Source: Chionis minor (lineage: Eukaryota; Chordata; Aves; Charadriiformes; Chionididae). Taken from it: a stretch of DNA of 64,000 nucleotides. The notes beneath the pieces are model-generated. The model had not been told where the DNA came from and did not search any database. It was given only the letters and a program-made list of their open reading frames with translations. The stretch spans positions 1-64,000 of the forward strand of contig VZSF01003332.1 of NCBI GenBank assembly GCA_013398295.1, given 5' to 3'. A program made the translations under genes and the position numbers. Positions within the stretch are counted from its first letter, which is position 1. Each line of letters begins with the position of its first letter. Shown one piece after another: positions 9,842-23,700 of the stretch.

Positions 9842-9905
9842 GAAAACAAACCAACCAACCAAACAAATAAACAAACAAAAAATTAAAAAAACCAAACCAA
9901 AGAAA
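9842..9905. repeat. A/C-rich low-complexity run, CAAA/CCAA type
   Basis: An irregular run of AACAAACC and AACAAATA units marks the edge between the GC-rich block and the following AT-rich DNA. Confidence 0.7.
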
Positions 9906-12590
9906 GCAGACTTATAGGGAGTGAAGATAACAGGAGAACAGGGGAGCAAAAATAGTTCTTTGCTGTGTATTTTTCAACCTCTAAATGTTCAAACTGCTCT
10001 CTTGTCCTAAATAGTAGTGAAAAACTTGTTCTGCACATGAATCAACAATGTCACCTGGACAAAAATATTATATAGGGCCTTTCATTAGTGTACCTGCTAC
10101 CTAATTTCATTGTTTTCAGACAGAATGGCATATGTATTAGGAAACACACATCCTAACCATTCTTTTTAAGAGGTGTAGTAATTTTACCAATGAAGGTTAA
10201 AAATCATGTTTCCACCTACTCCTACCTCCTTTTCAAAAGCAGAATCACTGACACATAACTCTTGTCTATCCTAAAGACATGTGCTACTGCTTGAAATGGA
10301 ATAGACAGGTGCAGGCAGAAGATGCTGAACACCAGCAGCTCTGATTGCTAAGGAAAAAGACCCAACAGTCAGTAAAGATTCTGATTTTCCAACATGAAAA
10401 AAGGGATTTCAGCAGCTACATTGTGGGATGTATTGAAAGGAGCACCTTTTTAGAAAGCGCCTTGGAAAGTGCCTTTTCACAAAGTGTCATAAAAACCAGC
10501 TATATGTAAGCTGGTCCAAGAGGCCACCCAGGATTACTGCCTAGCTTGGAAATTTGTATCAATGCTCTCAAATTGGAAATGTGGAGATAAGAAGACTTGA
10601 TTTTTTTTTAGACTTGAGAACTACAGAGCACTTAAAGTTTTAGATTTAAGCCAACATCAAATACTTTTTATACTTGGGCACAGGTACATAAATGTGTACA
10701 TTTGCCAAATTCTATGTAGAATTTAGGCATGAGGCTGCTTATGAAGAATTCATTATTTATAAATAGAAGTAAAAGCCCTCTTTTGATACCTTTTTTATGC
10801 ATATACAACCTTTAAAGGTTGTTAGTTTGACCTCTTTGCATTTGACAGTAATCTACTTGTCAAAGATAGGTTGAAATCTTTGCTAGACATAATGTGTACG
10901 ATCTAGTTTGCCTGCTTTAGACTGCAGCAATAGAGCTACCTGGATTTTACAAGACTTCTCCACAAAGCTAGGGAATATGACACAGTAGCTGTGAGACACC
11001 TATGGACTTTTGTGTATTACGAGTACTTACTTGTAAGTTCAATAATGTAATTCAATTTGAAAAGGGGATACCTACATTTAGGCACCTATTACAGATACCT
11101 AGATGTAAGTTTGGTATTCAAAAGCTCCATTTATAAGCAAAGTCCAAGTCACTGGACTTTAGTTGGTAACGACAATACAGGACAAAAATTTATGCTATCA
11201 TTTCACCTTGAGATTATGCTTCCATACTACCATGAAGCATAGAGTACAAATAGACACTCAGCTGAACAAATCTAAATGTGACGTTCAATTGTTTCAACAG
11301 AGATGTTTAGCCACATTAAGCATGCTAGGGTGTCTTGTATAGATTCTGACATACTCCAGAAAGGAGTCTCTGTCATTTCTGCCAACCCTGTCATAGACAA
11401 CTCAAACGGCACTTTTCTTTTGTATCCCTCTAAATATTAAAGTTTGCCATTATTTATAAAAGGGTGCCAGCTGATCTGGCAGCCTCAGGACTTTTCCGTG
11501 GCTTGTTTTGGCCTGAGTTGTTTTTAGCTTGTTTTAGGTGTGGTCATTTTCTAAAGATCAAGTATCTTCATCATAAAAGCTATTATGAATAACAGCTATT
11601 TTAAACCAAGTAAGTTTTAATATTTTAGCAGTTGCAAGGATACCACAGGGTACTGAAATACCATTTAGAATTTACATACTAAAAGGAAAAGACTGCAAAA
11701 AGTTCACCATGGAGGTGGGGCGTTTTGCCTTTTTTTTTTCCTATTGTGTTTTACATGATAGCAGAAACTGTTGTGCTTTATTATCATTATAATTATCAAT
11801 TAAAATTAACGTGTACCTAAAGGACACGCTTAAAATCCTTTGTCACGGAGCATAAAAATATATCACTGTACCATTTTGTATGCTTTTTATGAACTGCTGT
11901 ATATGCATGGTTTCTGGAATTAAACAGTGAATATTCTTATTATTTTTTATTTATTTTTTGCATTGGTATGTAGTGCTGAAGTTACTTTCTCTTGGGTTTT
12001 TCTTTTTCTTTTCTATCAGATTCATGGAACAGCTCAAGCTTCTATCAAATACTAATAATTTCTTCTTAATGCTGATGGAAAACTTGATCCTTTTTAGGCG
12101 TTGAAATGTTTTGGCTTTAGTATTTGAAAGTGAGGACTGAGGACCATTCACCTTACAAAGCATTTTCTGCCTTGGAGACCAGTGGCCCAAAGGAAGTAAT
12201 AGCCCTTCTTTTCTTCCTTACCTAGACCCATGGGCAGTAAAAGAGTGGAGTGTGGGCACAGCCTGGGCTGACCTAAGCACAGCGAGAAATGAACATAATT
12301 TGCAATTAATCAAGCAAATTCTTGCCTCCTGCTAAAGGCTCCTCTCTGGAGTAGAACTCCATTATGTCCTTCTGAGGCATGATTCTTCCTCAAAACTACT
12401 TAAATGAGAATTACATAAATTTATGCACCATTCTTCACATTCTTTCCCAAGCCAGCACACTTTTGCTTCTTTGCTGAGTGGCAAGAAAAGCTTAAGGCTT
12501 TGCAAGTCAGCCTCCTATTTGGAACAGAAATGCTATAAGACATATATCCTCCTACAGTTTTATTTGTCAGCTGTGCACAAGTCCTCAGTA
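9906..12590. other. AT-rich non-coding DNA with one perfect palindrome
   Basis: No gene or named repeat is seen. The only clear structure is an 18-bp perfect palindrome ACAACCTTTAAAGGTTGT at 10805-10822. The open frames are short and motif-free. Confidence 0.5.
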
Positions 12591-12599
12591 CTTCGGTAC

Positions 12600-13320
12600 A
12601 GGTGGTAAGAAACCACAGGTGAAACCTCTGTTTCACTGTAACTCGACGAAGATTTTTAAGCTATGGATGTGAGCAACCAGAAAGGTGACCTCGTTAGAAG
12701 GGGAAAGTTACTGAACAGAAGAAAATGTCTGCTGAAATACTAACAGAGAAAATGCCTGCCAGCCTGGGAACTAGGCCTGTGAACCAGAACCATCCTTGAA
12801 AAGTGCAGCTGGCATCTTTGAAGTACAGTTGGGTACCTAGAAACCGGAGACATCGTGGAATAACATCAATAAGCGTAAAAAGAAGGAACTATAAGGGCAA
12901 CTTACCCTCTGAAAAGGGGAAAAATAGCCTGGAAAAAGTGGAAAACATCCTGCAAAAGTAAGAATCTGTAACTGCCGGTAACTGCAACAACAGGAAAACA
13001 GCCTGGAAACATAAAAATCAATCTGAGAGAACAGACAACACCATAATGTATTTGCTGTCCCAATTACCAGAAATTACCAGTATGCATTGGCTGCTTGAAG
13101 TTGTGGTATTCAATGCCCTTTTATGTCTCAGTGATAAAAAACATGATTTAATTTTTGTGGACTTTCTGAGAACTTCCTATGCTGCCCACACTGTAATAAA
13201 GTTGAGAAATTTAGAGGCAAACTCCTCCGTGTCAGTGTCTGTCACGGAGTCCTGTGAAGGCAGGCTCAGGTCTGGCTGCACCTGCAGGCCGGGTAATGCC
13301 AGGCAAGTCCTGACAGCTAC
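12600..13320 (+). other. Unassigned moderately GC-richer segment, possibly an LTR relic
   Basis: Composition and texture differ from both flanks, with recurring GCCTGGAAA-like words near 12764, 12930 and 12990. An AATAAA at 13194-13199 is followed about 20 bases later by a CTCCTCCGTGTCAGTGTCTG stretch and a GC-richer tail to about 13320, an arrangement like the R-U5 end of a retroviral LTR. No inverted TG...CA ends, target duplication, primer-binding site or coding remnant was found, so this is only a suggestion. Confidence 0.2.
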
Positions 13321-13984
13321 GTAGCCAAAGCTGAATGTTTCTACTAGCCTGGCAAAGGTAGCTGGCCATACCCATCTAAGGAGGGAGAAAGATGATGCAG
13401 TAAGATCTGAGACAAAACCTCCGAGGATTCAGACATGATAATTTCCCTTTGTGTCACCTAAAAGGTTAGCAGAGCTGGGAGCCATGGCTGCTCCTGCCCG
13501 TAGGGGAAGCCATAGCCCACATGCTACAATGTCTTGTGATGGCAGTCATACAAGATTTTCAGCGCTTTGGACTCATAGGCCACTTTCTGCTTTCGTCTGC
13601 TCAAAGAATTACACTATTTTAACAATGCTAAGACCTGGATTTCACCTTTGGCCTTGCCCAAGTCCATATGCTAATAAATAGTTTAAGTCCATGTTCTAAG
13701 AAACCCTACATCTCCACTCAGAGCAGGCCCACATTGCATAGTACAAATTAGCACAGACGTATCTAACAGGTGTGGATGTGTTTAAAGTCATTTTAAGCAA
13801 CAGGGAAACAATACTAGCATTAAAGAATGTAATATTCACTATTTTTGAGTTTTCAGAAACCTTGGTAAGTCTAAGAGTATACTGAAAAATATTTGTACTA
13901 TGAAAGATTCAAGCTTTACGTGGCTATGTTCTGGACATGTACATGATGAGCAACCCAAACCTTCCTATCAGGCAGATGGATAGG
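13321..13984. other. Spacer before a CR1, nothing recognised
   Basis: Mixed-composition DNA. The 76-codon open frame at 13451-13681 has no recognisable motif. Nothing else can be named. Confidence 0.45.
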
Positions 13985-14706
13985 GCAATCCCAAGCACAA
14001 ATACATTCTGGGCAGAGAATGGATTGAGAGCAGCCCTGAGGAGAAGGACTCGGGGGTGTTGGTGGATGAGAAGCTCAACATGAGTCGGCAATGTGCACTT
14101 GCAGCCCAGAAGGCCGACAGCATTCTTGCACTGCATCAAAAGAAGCGTGGCCAGCAGGTTGAGGGAGGTGATTCTGCCCCTCTACTCTGTTCTGGTGAAA
14201 CCCCACCTGGAGTATTGTGTCCAGCTCTGGAGCCCCCAATATAAGACGGACATGGTCCTGCTCAAGGGAGTCCAAAAGAGGGCTATGAAGGTGGTCAGAG
14301 GGCTGAAGCACTGCTCCTGTGAAGGTGGGCTGAGAGAATGGGGGTTGTTAGCCTGGAGAAGAGAAAGCTCCAGGGAGACCTTATAGCAACCTTCCAGTGC
14401 TTAAAGGGGCCTACAGGAAAGATGGGGAGAGACTCTTGATCAGGGAGTGTAGTGATAGAAAAAAGGGTGGATTTAGATTAGTTGTAAGGAAGAAATTCTT
14501 TACTGTAAGGGTGGTGAGACACTGGAACAGGTTGCCCAGGGAAGTTGTGCAAGCCCCATCTCTGGAAGTGTTCAAGGCCAGGTTGCATGGGGCTTTGAGC
14601 AACCTGGTCTAGTAAGAGGTGTCCTTGCCCGTGGCAGGGGGGTTGGAACTAGACGATCTTTAAGGTCCCTTCCAAACTAAACTATTCTATGATTCTATGA
14701 TCCTAC
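13985..14706 (+). mobile_element. CR1 LINE 3' part, 5' truncated
   Basis: The CR1 ORF2 C-terminal region starts near the block equivalent to GNPKHKYxLG and passes through [20 protein letters not shown] (14050-14110). A frameshift moves to another frame with [20 protein letters not shown] (14187-14245), then to [20 protein letters not shown] (14494-14553) and ALSNLV-stop at 14610. The 3' UTR ends with two ATTCTATG-like octamers at 14684-14706. At least two frame breaks make it dead. It groups with the copies at 1 and 19994 by its C-terminus and UTR wording. Confidence 0.94.
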
Positions 14707-17700
14707 AGAATAAGTAAATTTAGGGCAACAGTTCATAAGACTTAGTTCAGGCAACTACTTCAAGATTAAAAAACCCTTGCTGTAAAAGTTTGTATTTTTC
14801 TCTGCAGACTAGAAAAATTTAAGATGGCTAGTTTAGATGTAGACATTTGCATGTAAGAGATGGTTTCCTCTGCAGATGTGTTTTTGGATTATATCCTTAT
14901 CTGTACATGCACAAACATATATACTAGTAAAACAAGCATGATTCTTTTCTATTTCCAACTGGGCAAAGAATGTTGGAAGGCGGGCTTAATGAAATTAGTA
15001 GTATATTTAACCTGAAGAAAGAACTAACAAATAATTAAGACTAAGGAATGTTGAGCCTTTCAGATTGTTGCTAATCCATTCTCACAGATGGAATGAGTTT
15101 GTCCAGATTATAAATTATATGTTCAGAAATCTTGCTTCTGGGCCTCAGCTCCAGAAAGAAATATTATGAAGACAGGTTATTTACCACATTAAGGTTTTTG
15201 TTTCAGCAGCAAGAAAATACTGATGATGTAAGCAGGTTTAAAGATGCATTCAGAGTGGAGTTGTCAAGAGTGTTTCACATTGTTCCTGACTTTCTCATGA
15301 TGTACAACAGCAAAATTTGCATTGACTTCCAGAGACAAGTTTAAACCAATAGTAAGTACTTAAAAATATCAGCACTAAAATGTGATAAGTGTTAAAAATT
15401 AAAAGTTCAGTCTAAAATGAGATTTCTTTGAGAGTTACTATAGTTTGAATTACTACAATAATTTGAATTTTACATTTTCCAGTTATTTCTAAAATTCACT
15501 TGAATTATTCTCAGCACATTTCTTATCAAACTTATTATGAAGTCATGGGAACAGATTAATTTCCATAAATTCAAATGCTTTCCACCTCGCTTTAATATTG
15601 AATACCATTTGTTTATCTAAGCTGAGATCTGTACTTGTAAATTAAAAGAGGCCATGTTCTCCAACTATAAGACTAAATTGCATAAAAAGGCAGTCCAGAA
15701 CAGTTTAGGATAAATATTTCCTCCTCTACAAACAGGTAGCCACACTACCAACTGAAAACAGTGTCTATATCAGTCATTGTCAGTGAAAAGATTTCTTGGA
15801 ATAAGGTAACACTATAGAAAAAAAAGAAACCGACAGGGTTGTACTGTCAATTATAAAATTATTGTTAGTGAAAAGACTTGACTCTACCTCAGTGCCCAAT
15901 TAGCTGTGTACGAACATGAGACCCTGCATGCTGTAGAGGTTGCACTCGGGCCACGATCAAAGCCTGAATTTACGTGCTTACAGTATTTGAATAACATCTG
16001 TGGGCTGACACGTACATAATTTAGACATACCAGGGGAACTTTCACCATTAAGGTCAGGCTTATGATATACCTGTTCTGAAAAACATACCCAGAAAGACCA
16101 TACTATGATACCATAGGTATGAGTATATGAAACCATACCAAGTCCTGTGGTTCTCTGGCTGGATCTGCTCTGAAATTCAAGTTAATTCGCCAAATTAGTT
16201 TAGTAATCAGCAATTTCTCCTGCCTATGCTTGTATTTTGGATGGTAAGATGTTTTGAACAAGGACTGTATTTGTTTTGTCCTTTAAAAGGTCAGTTTTAG
16301 GTCAATGAAATTAGGTGAAATTATTTGCTCTTATTATTGATAACACTGTACTTAATTCTACTTTATAGTTCAGTAACAATCTCTAATATTCAAATCTACA
16401 TAATGCATTAGAAACAAAATACATGCACATTCTTTTTTTAGGTTGATTTTTATACAAAAACATACTTCTGTCAGCAGGAAAGATGTTTTATTTAAGCTTT
16501 CATCTCTCCTGAGTGTGCTTCTCAAAAGAGAATGGGTTATTTATTGTTTGAAAGACGAAGATGGTATTGGAAGACTTGACTATTACTCTTTCCTTCAGCT
16601 TCTATATGGCAATAAAAATTACTTCTAATGTCTTTGATGTTTCTCTGTGTAGTTTCAGTGTCTTTGGTACTTTAGGGAATATCTTCCTAGCTGCATGCAA
16701 ACTATTTTGTTATATGCAGAGAAAGGTAATGTGATTTGCCTTTGGTAATCTTTCCCTTTATGCTTCTAGACATAAATTATTTTGATAGAGCTAACTGCCC
16801 ATCATTTAAAGTAAATATTTTGCTGTGACACTTTTGTTTAACACAGTATATTACTGCACAAATTATTTAGCCTATTCAATTAAGGTATCACAGCATGCCA
16901 TACGAAGTAAATATATTCAAAATAAAAATCCAAGAAACCCTTTAAACAGGGATTTCAGATTCTAACTCAATAATATAGGCAATTGTGCATCATTAAATGG
17001 TTGACTGAATAGCTACATATTTAAAAGAAACTTAAATTCTGAATGTGATATTCATAACTAGAGATTTGGTAGGAGATCATTTTACAAATTAAGCTAATGG
17101 AGTAGTAAGAGTGAATGTCTTGTCTTCAGAGAAGTCTAAAGCAGGATTATTAATGGAGAAAGAAAAAAGAAAAAGGACTGACTTGTAGTGAAAGGAAAAA
17201 GTTTAGTGTCTTCACTACACCACTAAGGGTGGGCTATGCCTAATATATATACGCAGATAATTATTAAACTGAAAGAGAAAAATATCCTGTCTGGATTTCA
17301 TAGCATAGCATAGCATAGCATAACATCCCTTAATTTCAACAATCTAATAAATAAATAAGCGTTTAAAATTCTAGTAAATATATTGTATAAATTAACACAC
17401 TTTTTTCCTGAAAAATAGTAATTCTTGTGATGCAATGTATTTTAGTAAGAAAGAAAGATTGTATGGATAATGAAAATTCTGCAGTGAAAGGATACTTAAA
17501 GCTTGAAGAATTTGCATTTTTTTTTTCCTACTGAAATACTGGAAAATAAACTACACAAGTAATTTCATCCTCCTGAAAAGCAGGCACTAAGACTATAAAC
17601 AAATGTTTCAGATGTCATGGTAGTTTTTTTTTAAATAACAACAAGTATTAATTCATGCTCCAGAACTGTCTAAAAAAATGTACTAATCGGGAATAGTGTA

Positions 17701-19993
17701 TACTGCCACAACCTGCAACTGAAATTTGCTGTGAATAGAGAGTCAGCACATACACTTGCAACAGTGTTGGGAGCAGAGAGAAAAACATCCTGTGTTGGCA
17801 AAAGACCGTATAGCTAACTCACTTGTATCTTCCACTGCAGAAAATGTGCTAGAAAATGCGTCTTCATTACAGCAGTTAGGGTGAAATCTATCTTGATAGG
17901 AGGAAAACTTCAGGAAAAGGTAATTCTTTCCACTAACTATAAAATAAATTCTCATGTAGAACACATCTCCAGCATGAAAAGGGCCTCTTCCAAATATCAA
18001 GATGTTATTATTCGTAGCTCTAACTACTTTTCAAATTAGTTAGCGAATTCCAGGAGCGTACTTCCAAACTGCTCAGAAATAATCTTACCTGTCCTCTACT
18101 TCAGTCTTACCAAAGTCTGTGCTCCAACTGGATTATATATTCCTATTCCTGTCATGAAGAAAACAGTCAACTGCCTCATCCATAAAAACTGCAACCACAC
18201 TGGGTCTTTGTGAGCTTATTCTGTAATTTTATAGCTGTCTCTATGTAAGCAACTTACATTTGGGAAGAATTTCTTTTAAAAAATCATTTTCCTTTGCTGG
18301 CACATCTGAAGAAATAAGTGTTTAGCTTTGGTTGAAGTGTGTCATCTTGCCTTCAGTTCTTCATACATTGTACTTTTGTAAGTGGCAGGAAATCTGATAT
18401 TTGATTCACCATGGCTTGTTTTAGCTTTTCAAATCTGCCTGACACTGCTTGACACTAATTATCTGGTTTAGCAATATGTTATCTAGTCACTGAGAATTTT
18501 TGATGTCTTACTACTTTTAATTGTTTTCCATTAGAAAAATAAAATCTGTCCTGCTGACATTAAAAGCATTATATTTTGCCCTCAACTTATCAGGATTTGG
18601 CTAAAATCCACAAACTACAACTGTGCAAACTTCATGTATACAAATAACGTGACAGATTAAGCAATTCTTTTTACTTACCAACTTGATACAGGAAATCTAA
18701 GGTCTTATTTTTTGTTCATATGAACATTTCAACAGGATGGACATATAAATTGTTGAGCTACATAGTAACAGAGCACAGAGACACTTCCGATATTTAGTAC
18801 TCAATTATATTTTGTTGGGAAGTTCTTAAGAACTCCAGCTACCAGTGTGCAATCCTGTGATTTAGGCCACTCTTTTTTAATATAAGGTTGATGTATAAAA
18901 CCCTTCAATACTCAAAGGTGCTGAGAGCCTTCCAAAACCAAGTGTCCTGCTGCTCCCACGAAAATCATCCAAAGGCTCAGAAAGTCTTCATTTATTATTA
19001 GCTGGTCTTCGAGTAACCCCCAAACCCTTTCTTACTATTGTGCAGTAACACTTTCTGCAGTATCTTCTGGATCTGCTTCTCCTGTCGAGCCACATTCCCA
19101 GTTGCTGGGTAATTTGGATTTTGTTTTCCCCTTTCTTCCTTTCCATCCTTGTTACATCTGCCTAAATTAATCATTGCTATGACAGTGCAAAAGCCCAAAC
19201 TTTGGAAGGCTAATGGATATACTGCAACTTTTCCTGTTAATTTCTCCCAATCAACTACTGTCTGTCTCTAGGATCCTAACTTACTTTTTTCCTTCTTTTT
19301 AGCCTTTTTCTTCATCCTACTGAGACTACGCAGCACTTAATACTATAAATCTTGAGGCACTTCTTGTCATATAAGATGAAGGTATGCATGGAACTGGATC
19401 TGAAATACTAACTTTAGATATAGTTGTATCATTAGTTAACCTGGTATGAGGGTAGACTACCAGGAAAAGGGGTGGCTTCTTTCCCTCTCTTCCCTGATTG
19501 GACATGCCCTCTGCTTTCTCAGCAATCATGAAGTTAAATGGTGATCTCATGCATGGTGACACATAATGCAAAAACCATAGTTACACATCAAGCAAATCAA
19601 TTCCATCTTAGTCCTCTCAAGGCCATCCAAATACTCAAAGCTGCATAGCAAAGACACTGAGAGCATGTCTGGCAACAAAAGGGCATAATGAGAATGCCAC
19701 TTTCACAGCAACCAAGTTAAAGGGAAACAAGCTGTACTGTGAGTTTTTTTGTTTGCAGACCTACTGGTTTCAACACTTTAATCACTTTCGTCATAATCAC
19801 TTCACTCATTTAAGTTCACAGACGCAGAGCTTTCATGCATGAGTACTCTCACTGAGTAATGTACTGTCAATAGTTAACTTTCATTTCACTGACAATGGAA
19901 TCCAGGATCCAAATTATCTCTATACAGTATATTAAACAATAGGTTAAAATTACTTTTTAATGGTTACCTGCTGAATCACGAGAAGAAATCCTA
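14707..19993. other. AT-rich non-coding DNA, no recognised gene
   Basis: No coding motif on either strand. The longest open frames (15132-15344 plus, 17743-18000 minus, 19326-19571 minus) show nothing recognisable. A short (CATAG) microsatellite is listed separately. Single-copy-looking DNA such as this may hold conserved non-coding elements, but they cannot be recognised from one sequence. Confidence 0.5.
17299..17322. repeat. (CATAG)n microsatellite, about 4.8 copies
   Basis: Four perfect CATAG units plus CATA, in AT-rich DNA. Confidence 0.85.
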
Positions 19994-20705
19994 GAATTGT
20001 AGAATCAGAGAATGGCTCTGGTTGGAAGGGAACTTAAAGATCATCTGGTTCCAACTCCCCTGCCATGGGCAAGGACACCTCCTACTAGACCAGGTTGCTC
20101 AAAGCTCCATGCAACCTGACCTTGAACACTTCCAGGGATGGGGCTTGCACAGCTTCCCTGGGCAACCTGTTCCAGTGTCTCACCACCCTTACAGTAAAGA
20201 ATTTCTTCTTTACATCTAATTTAAATCTACCTTTTTTCAGTTTAAAACAATTACCCCTCATCCTATCACTACACTCCCTGATCAAGAGTCTCTCCCCATC
20301 TTTCCTGTAGGCCCCATTTAGGTACTGGAAGGCTGCTATCAGGTCTCCCTGGAGCATTCTCTTCTCCAGGCTCAACAACCCCAACTCTTTCAACTCATCC
20401 TCATAGAAGAGGTGGTCCAGCCCTCTGATCATCTTCATGACCCACCTCTGGACCTGCTTGAGCAGGTCCATGTCTTTCTTATGCTGGTGACCCCAGAGCT
20501 GGACAGAGTACTCCAGGTGGGGTCTCATGAGAGCACAGCAGAGGGGCAAAATCACCTCCCTCACCCATACTTCTTTTGCTGCAGCCCAGGATGCCATTAG
20601 CTTTCTGGACTGTGTGTGCATATTTCCAGCTCTTTTACTCAGTTTTTCATCCCCTTCCCCCCCCGATACCTCCAAGGGCTGCTCTCAATACACTCATCCT
20701 CCAGC
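19994..20705 (-). mobile_element. CR1 LINE 3' part, minus strand, with a 196-codon open frame
   Basis: Read on the minus strand, one open frame (20675 to 20085) covers the ORF2 C-terminus: [59 protein letters not shown] and a final ALSNLV. The C-terminal frame is well kept, but the N-terminal 40 residues are scrambled by a C/G homopolymer at 20658-20665 and point changes. The 3' UTR lies at 19994-20084 and lacks a clean octamer tail (CTAGAATTGTAGAATCAGAG at the edge). The endonuclease and most of the RT are absent. It groups with the copies at 1 and 13985. Confidence 0.94.
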
Positions 20706-23700
20706 CTGATCTTCTGATGGGTCACCTTATACTTAAAAAACTTGCCAAAATGATGTACATATCAAGTTTAAACAGGACACTCTCCATCTTTGATTAGCTA
20801 TAATGTACTATCCACTCATAGTTTCTTTTGGGTACTCCAAATTATCTGTGCTTAAAAAATTTTCAAAGTATTTTGGGATGAAGTATAGGATTTTTTTCAC
20901 TTACCTTTAGCAACTCAAATCTTAGTTGTGTGCTCTAGTCAAACAAGCTTGTTTTCTAATCATTAGAAAGAAAGTAAGTGTGCAATGACCTTCAGCACAT
21001 CTTAGACACTTTTTCTTAGGATTGTATACGTTATTTTTCTATAGAAATTCTATTTTCCTTCCTGGTGATAGAGAAGATGTAGGCAGATTAGTCCAAAGTC
21101 TAACTTTTAGATTGCTAAAACTGATAAAAGTATATCCATTCAACACCTTCAGTTTTTGTTAATGAGTCTCCAGAGGTTGCTTGATGGTCCAACATTTGTC
21201 TCATGATCTCTATTTTGCTATGATTTCTGTGTTACTAATCAAACAAGGAAATTGCAAGATTTAGAGAAAATCTTATCACATAATTTGAAAGCTATTTATG
21301 TCTTTAAAAATTGAGATTTTCTTTAGAGACAAAACAGCAGAATAATCTCTTTTCTCTGCTTTTCATAAGATCAAAGGTATCATATGAAATGGATTACATT
21401 AACATGAACTAGTTCAGCATCTCCAGGTGCAAAATGATTGTCTGGCAATATAATTTTCACTGTCAATAAGTGAAGTCAGGAAAAGAATATAGTGACATCA
21501 TAGGATGTAGTGACACGGCCATGTCAGGCCTTGTCTTCTCTAAAACTGTGTTTAAATATCTTCAAAACACAATGGTTCATGAGAGAATTATAAAATCAGG
21601 ACAGCTTTGAGTTTATTTTATCCTATTTCATGCACCGTCCTTTGACAAACTACACTAGCAGAATGCTATCCTTCCCAGCAAATAATTTAACCATATGTTT
21701 TTGCTGTAGATTTTGTAACATATAAAAGTGAATGCCAGCTGGACAAAGATGTCCTCTTTTTAATAATAATGGTAATAAAATCTAACTAAATCCTTGTATT
21801 TTAAATGATATGTAGAAGTATTTAAAAACTGTTAGAAAAGGTAATACACATTAAAATATTTAGGTTAAAAGTTTTGTTACAAGGTGCATCCTTCTTCCTA
21901 GCAAAATCACAGGTTAGCATCACGTAAAACAAATGTAAACCTGGAAATATTTGAAGATGAAATTGCCAAATGTATTTTAGTAGAATAATATTAATGGAAA
22001 ATACTTACCATGTTTTTGGGCTTTTCATTTAAATAAATTTTGATTTAGTGGGAATTTTTCATTTTCAAGGATTTCTAAAGTAGCTGCCAAATTGCTGTCT
22101 TGTAAGTTGCCTAACTGTTCAACTGCCATGATGTATTGGTACAGATCTCCATCATCTGAATGTCTTCAGATTAGGAACTCCAAAGCTTCTGGACTCCCAC
22201 AGTCCACTGGCTCCCCTGTTTTCTGGCTCTGCTCAGTCAGCTTATGAACTTCTAATTTAAAAGTCAGTCTTTAAGCTCTCTGACTTGTACTCTGGGAAAA
22301 AGTAAATAATAGGATACCCAGTTTCCAAGTTGCAGGCTCTCAGCTCTGTTTTACAATGTCTGTGATTTATATATCCCCTGGGAATAACTCAGCTCCCTAG
22401 AAAAGCTTCAGTAAACTAGATTTCCAGGTATTCTGAGACCCACGACTGCTTCTGTGGTAAAAGCTGAGGAAAAATAAATTCTATTAATTCAGCAATTAGA
22501 GGTAAGCAGCCATAAAATTCTCAAAAGTCACACCAATTCCTGTCACTGGTTACTAGTGCTCCTCAAATAGGTGGCTGTGCTGTTGTGTGGCAACTGGGTC
22601 AGGAATTCCAAAGAGCCTGTGTTATCTAAGAAACACCCTCAGTAGTTTTAGACACAATGCTGTATGTAAAACATGTCTAGTTCCAGAAATAGTTTCAGAT
22701 TCTATTCTTCATTTTATAAGTAATTAAAAAAAAATAAAATTAACAAACCCCCACATGATTTATGTGTAAATACAGTTGTGTTTCCTAAGGATAGCAGATC
22801 GTGGCTCAAAAAGGTCCTAAGAGCTTGTAAGCACATAGTATGTTGTGTGTTAAGTCACTGTTTTTGTCTCTTGGGCTATAAACAAGATTGGTACCGAAGG
22901 CCATGTTTTCTGTGTTCCTTGCCCTTTCCATCCTTGAGAGAGTTTGCATGTGCTGTTCTTAAAAACTTAAGATCTATTTTTAACATGTTAGATCAGGCAG
23001 GGTTGTTTCCACTGACTATTTTTCTGTTTCTTCAGAAACGAACATTCGACACCCTCTATAAGTGCATCTGAAAGGACAATTAAGCTCTGTACAGGAGACA
23101 GTGAAGTTAAAGGGAATGTGAAAAGGAGAAAGAAAGTTAAAAGTAAATATATAAATTCCAGCTACTTCCATAATCTCTTTTGTTTCTTGCAGCTAAAAAA
23201 AAAAAAAAAATAAAATTGAAAAAAGGTTTAATGAAAGTGAGGCTAAAACAGTTGATAAATTGAGACATCTCATTATTCTTGTTAAAGGAAACAAACGATG
23301 TATATATTTTGAGTAGCTTCAGGCAGTTGGAGGCTAGATAGCAGAAGTTACAGTATGTGAGATGGCAGTAAATCTCTATATTTAGCCAGCTTCACTGAGT
23401 GATTTGCGAAAACAGTCCAAAAAGCTTAGTATATGATTTAGCTGACCAGACAGCAGCAAGTAGATTCTTTTGTCAACACACATACACGAATCTAGTGCCA
23501 TTTGGGAAGTCTTAGAGTTCTCTGCCTGTCTTCCATTTGCCACTTCAGAAGAGCCTGAATATCTCATAGGTTGTGTATCATCTCTGATCTCTGTCAACTC
23601 TACCAAAATGTCTGAGATACCTTAGGGTGTTTCAGATGACTCTAGCTGCTTGTATGGTGTTGGGTCCTCGGTGTCTACAGTGAGCTGAATTTCTCTCCAG

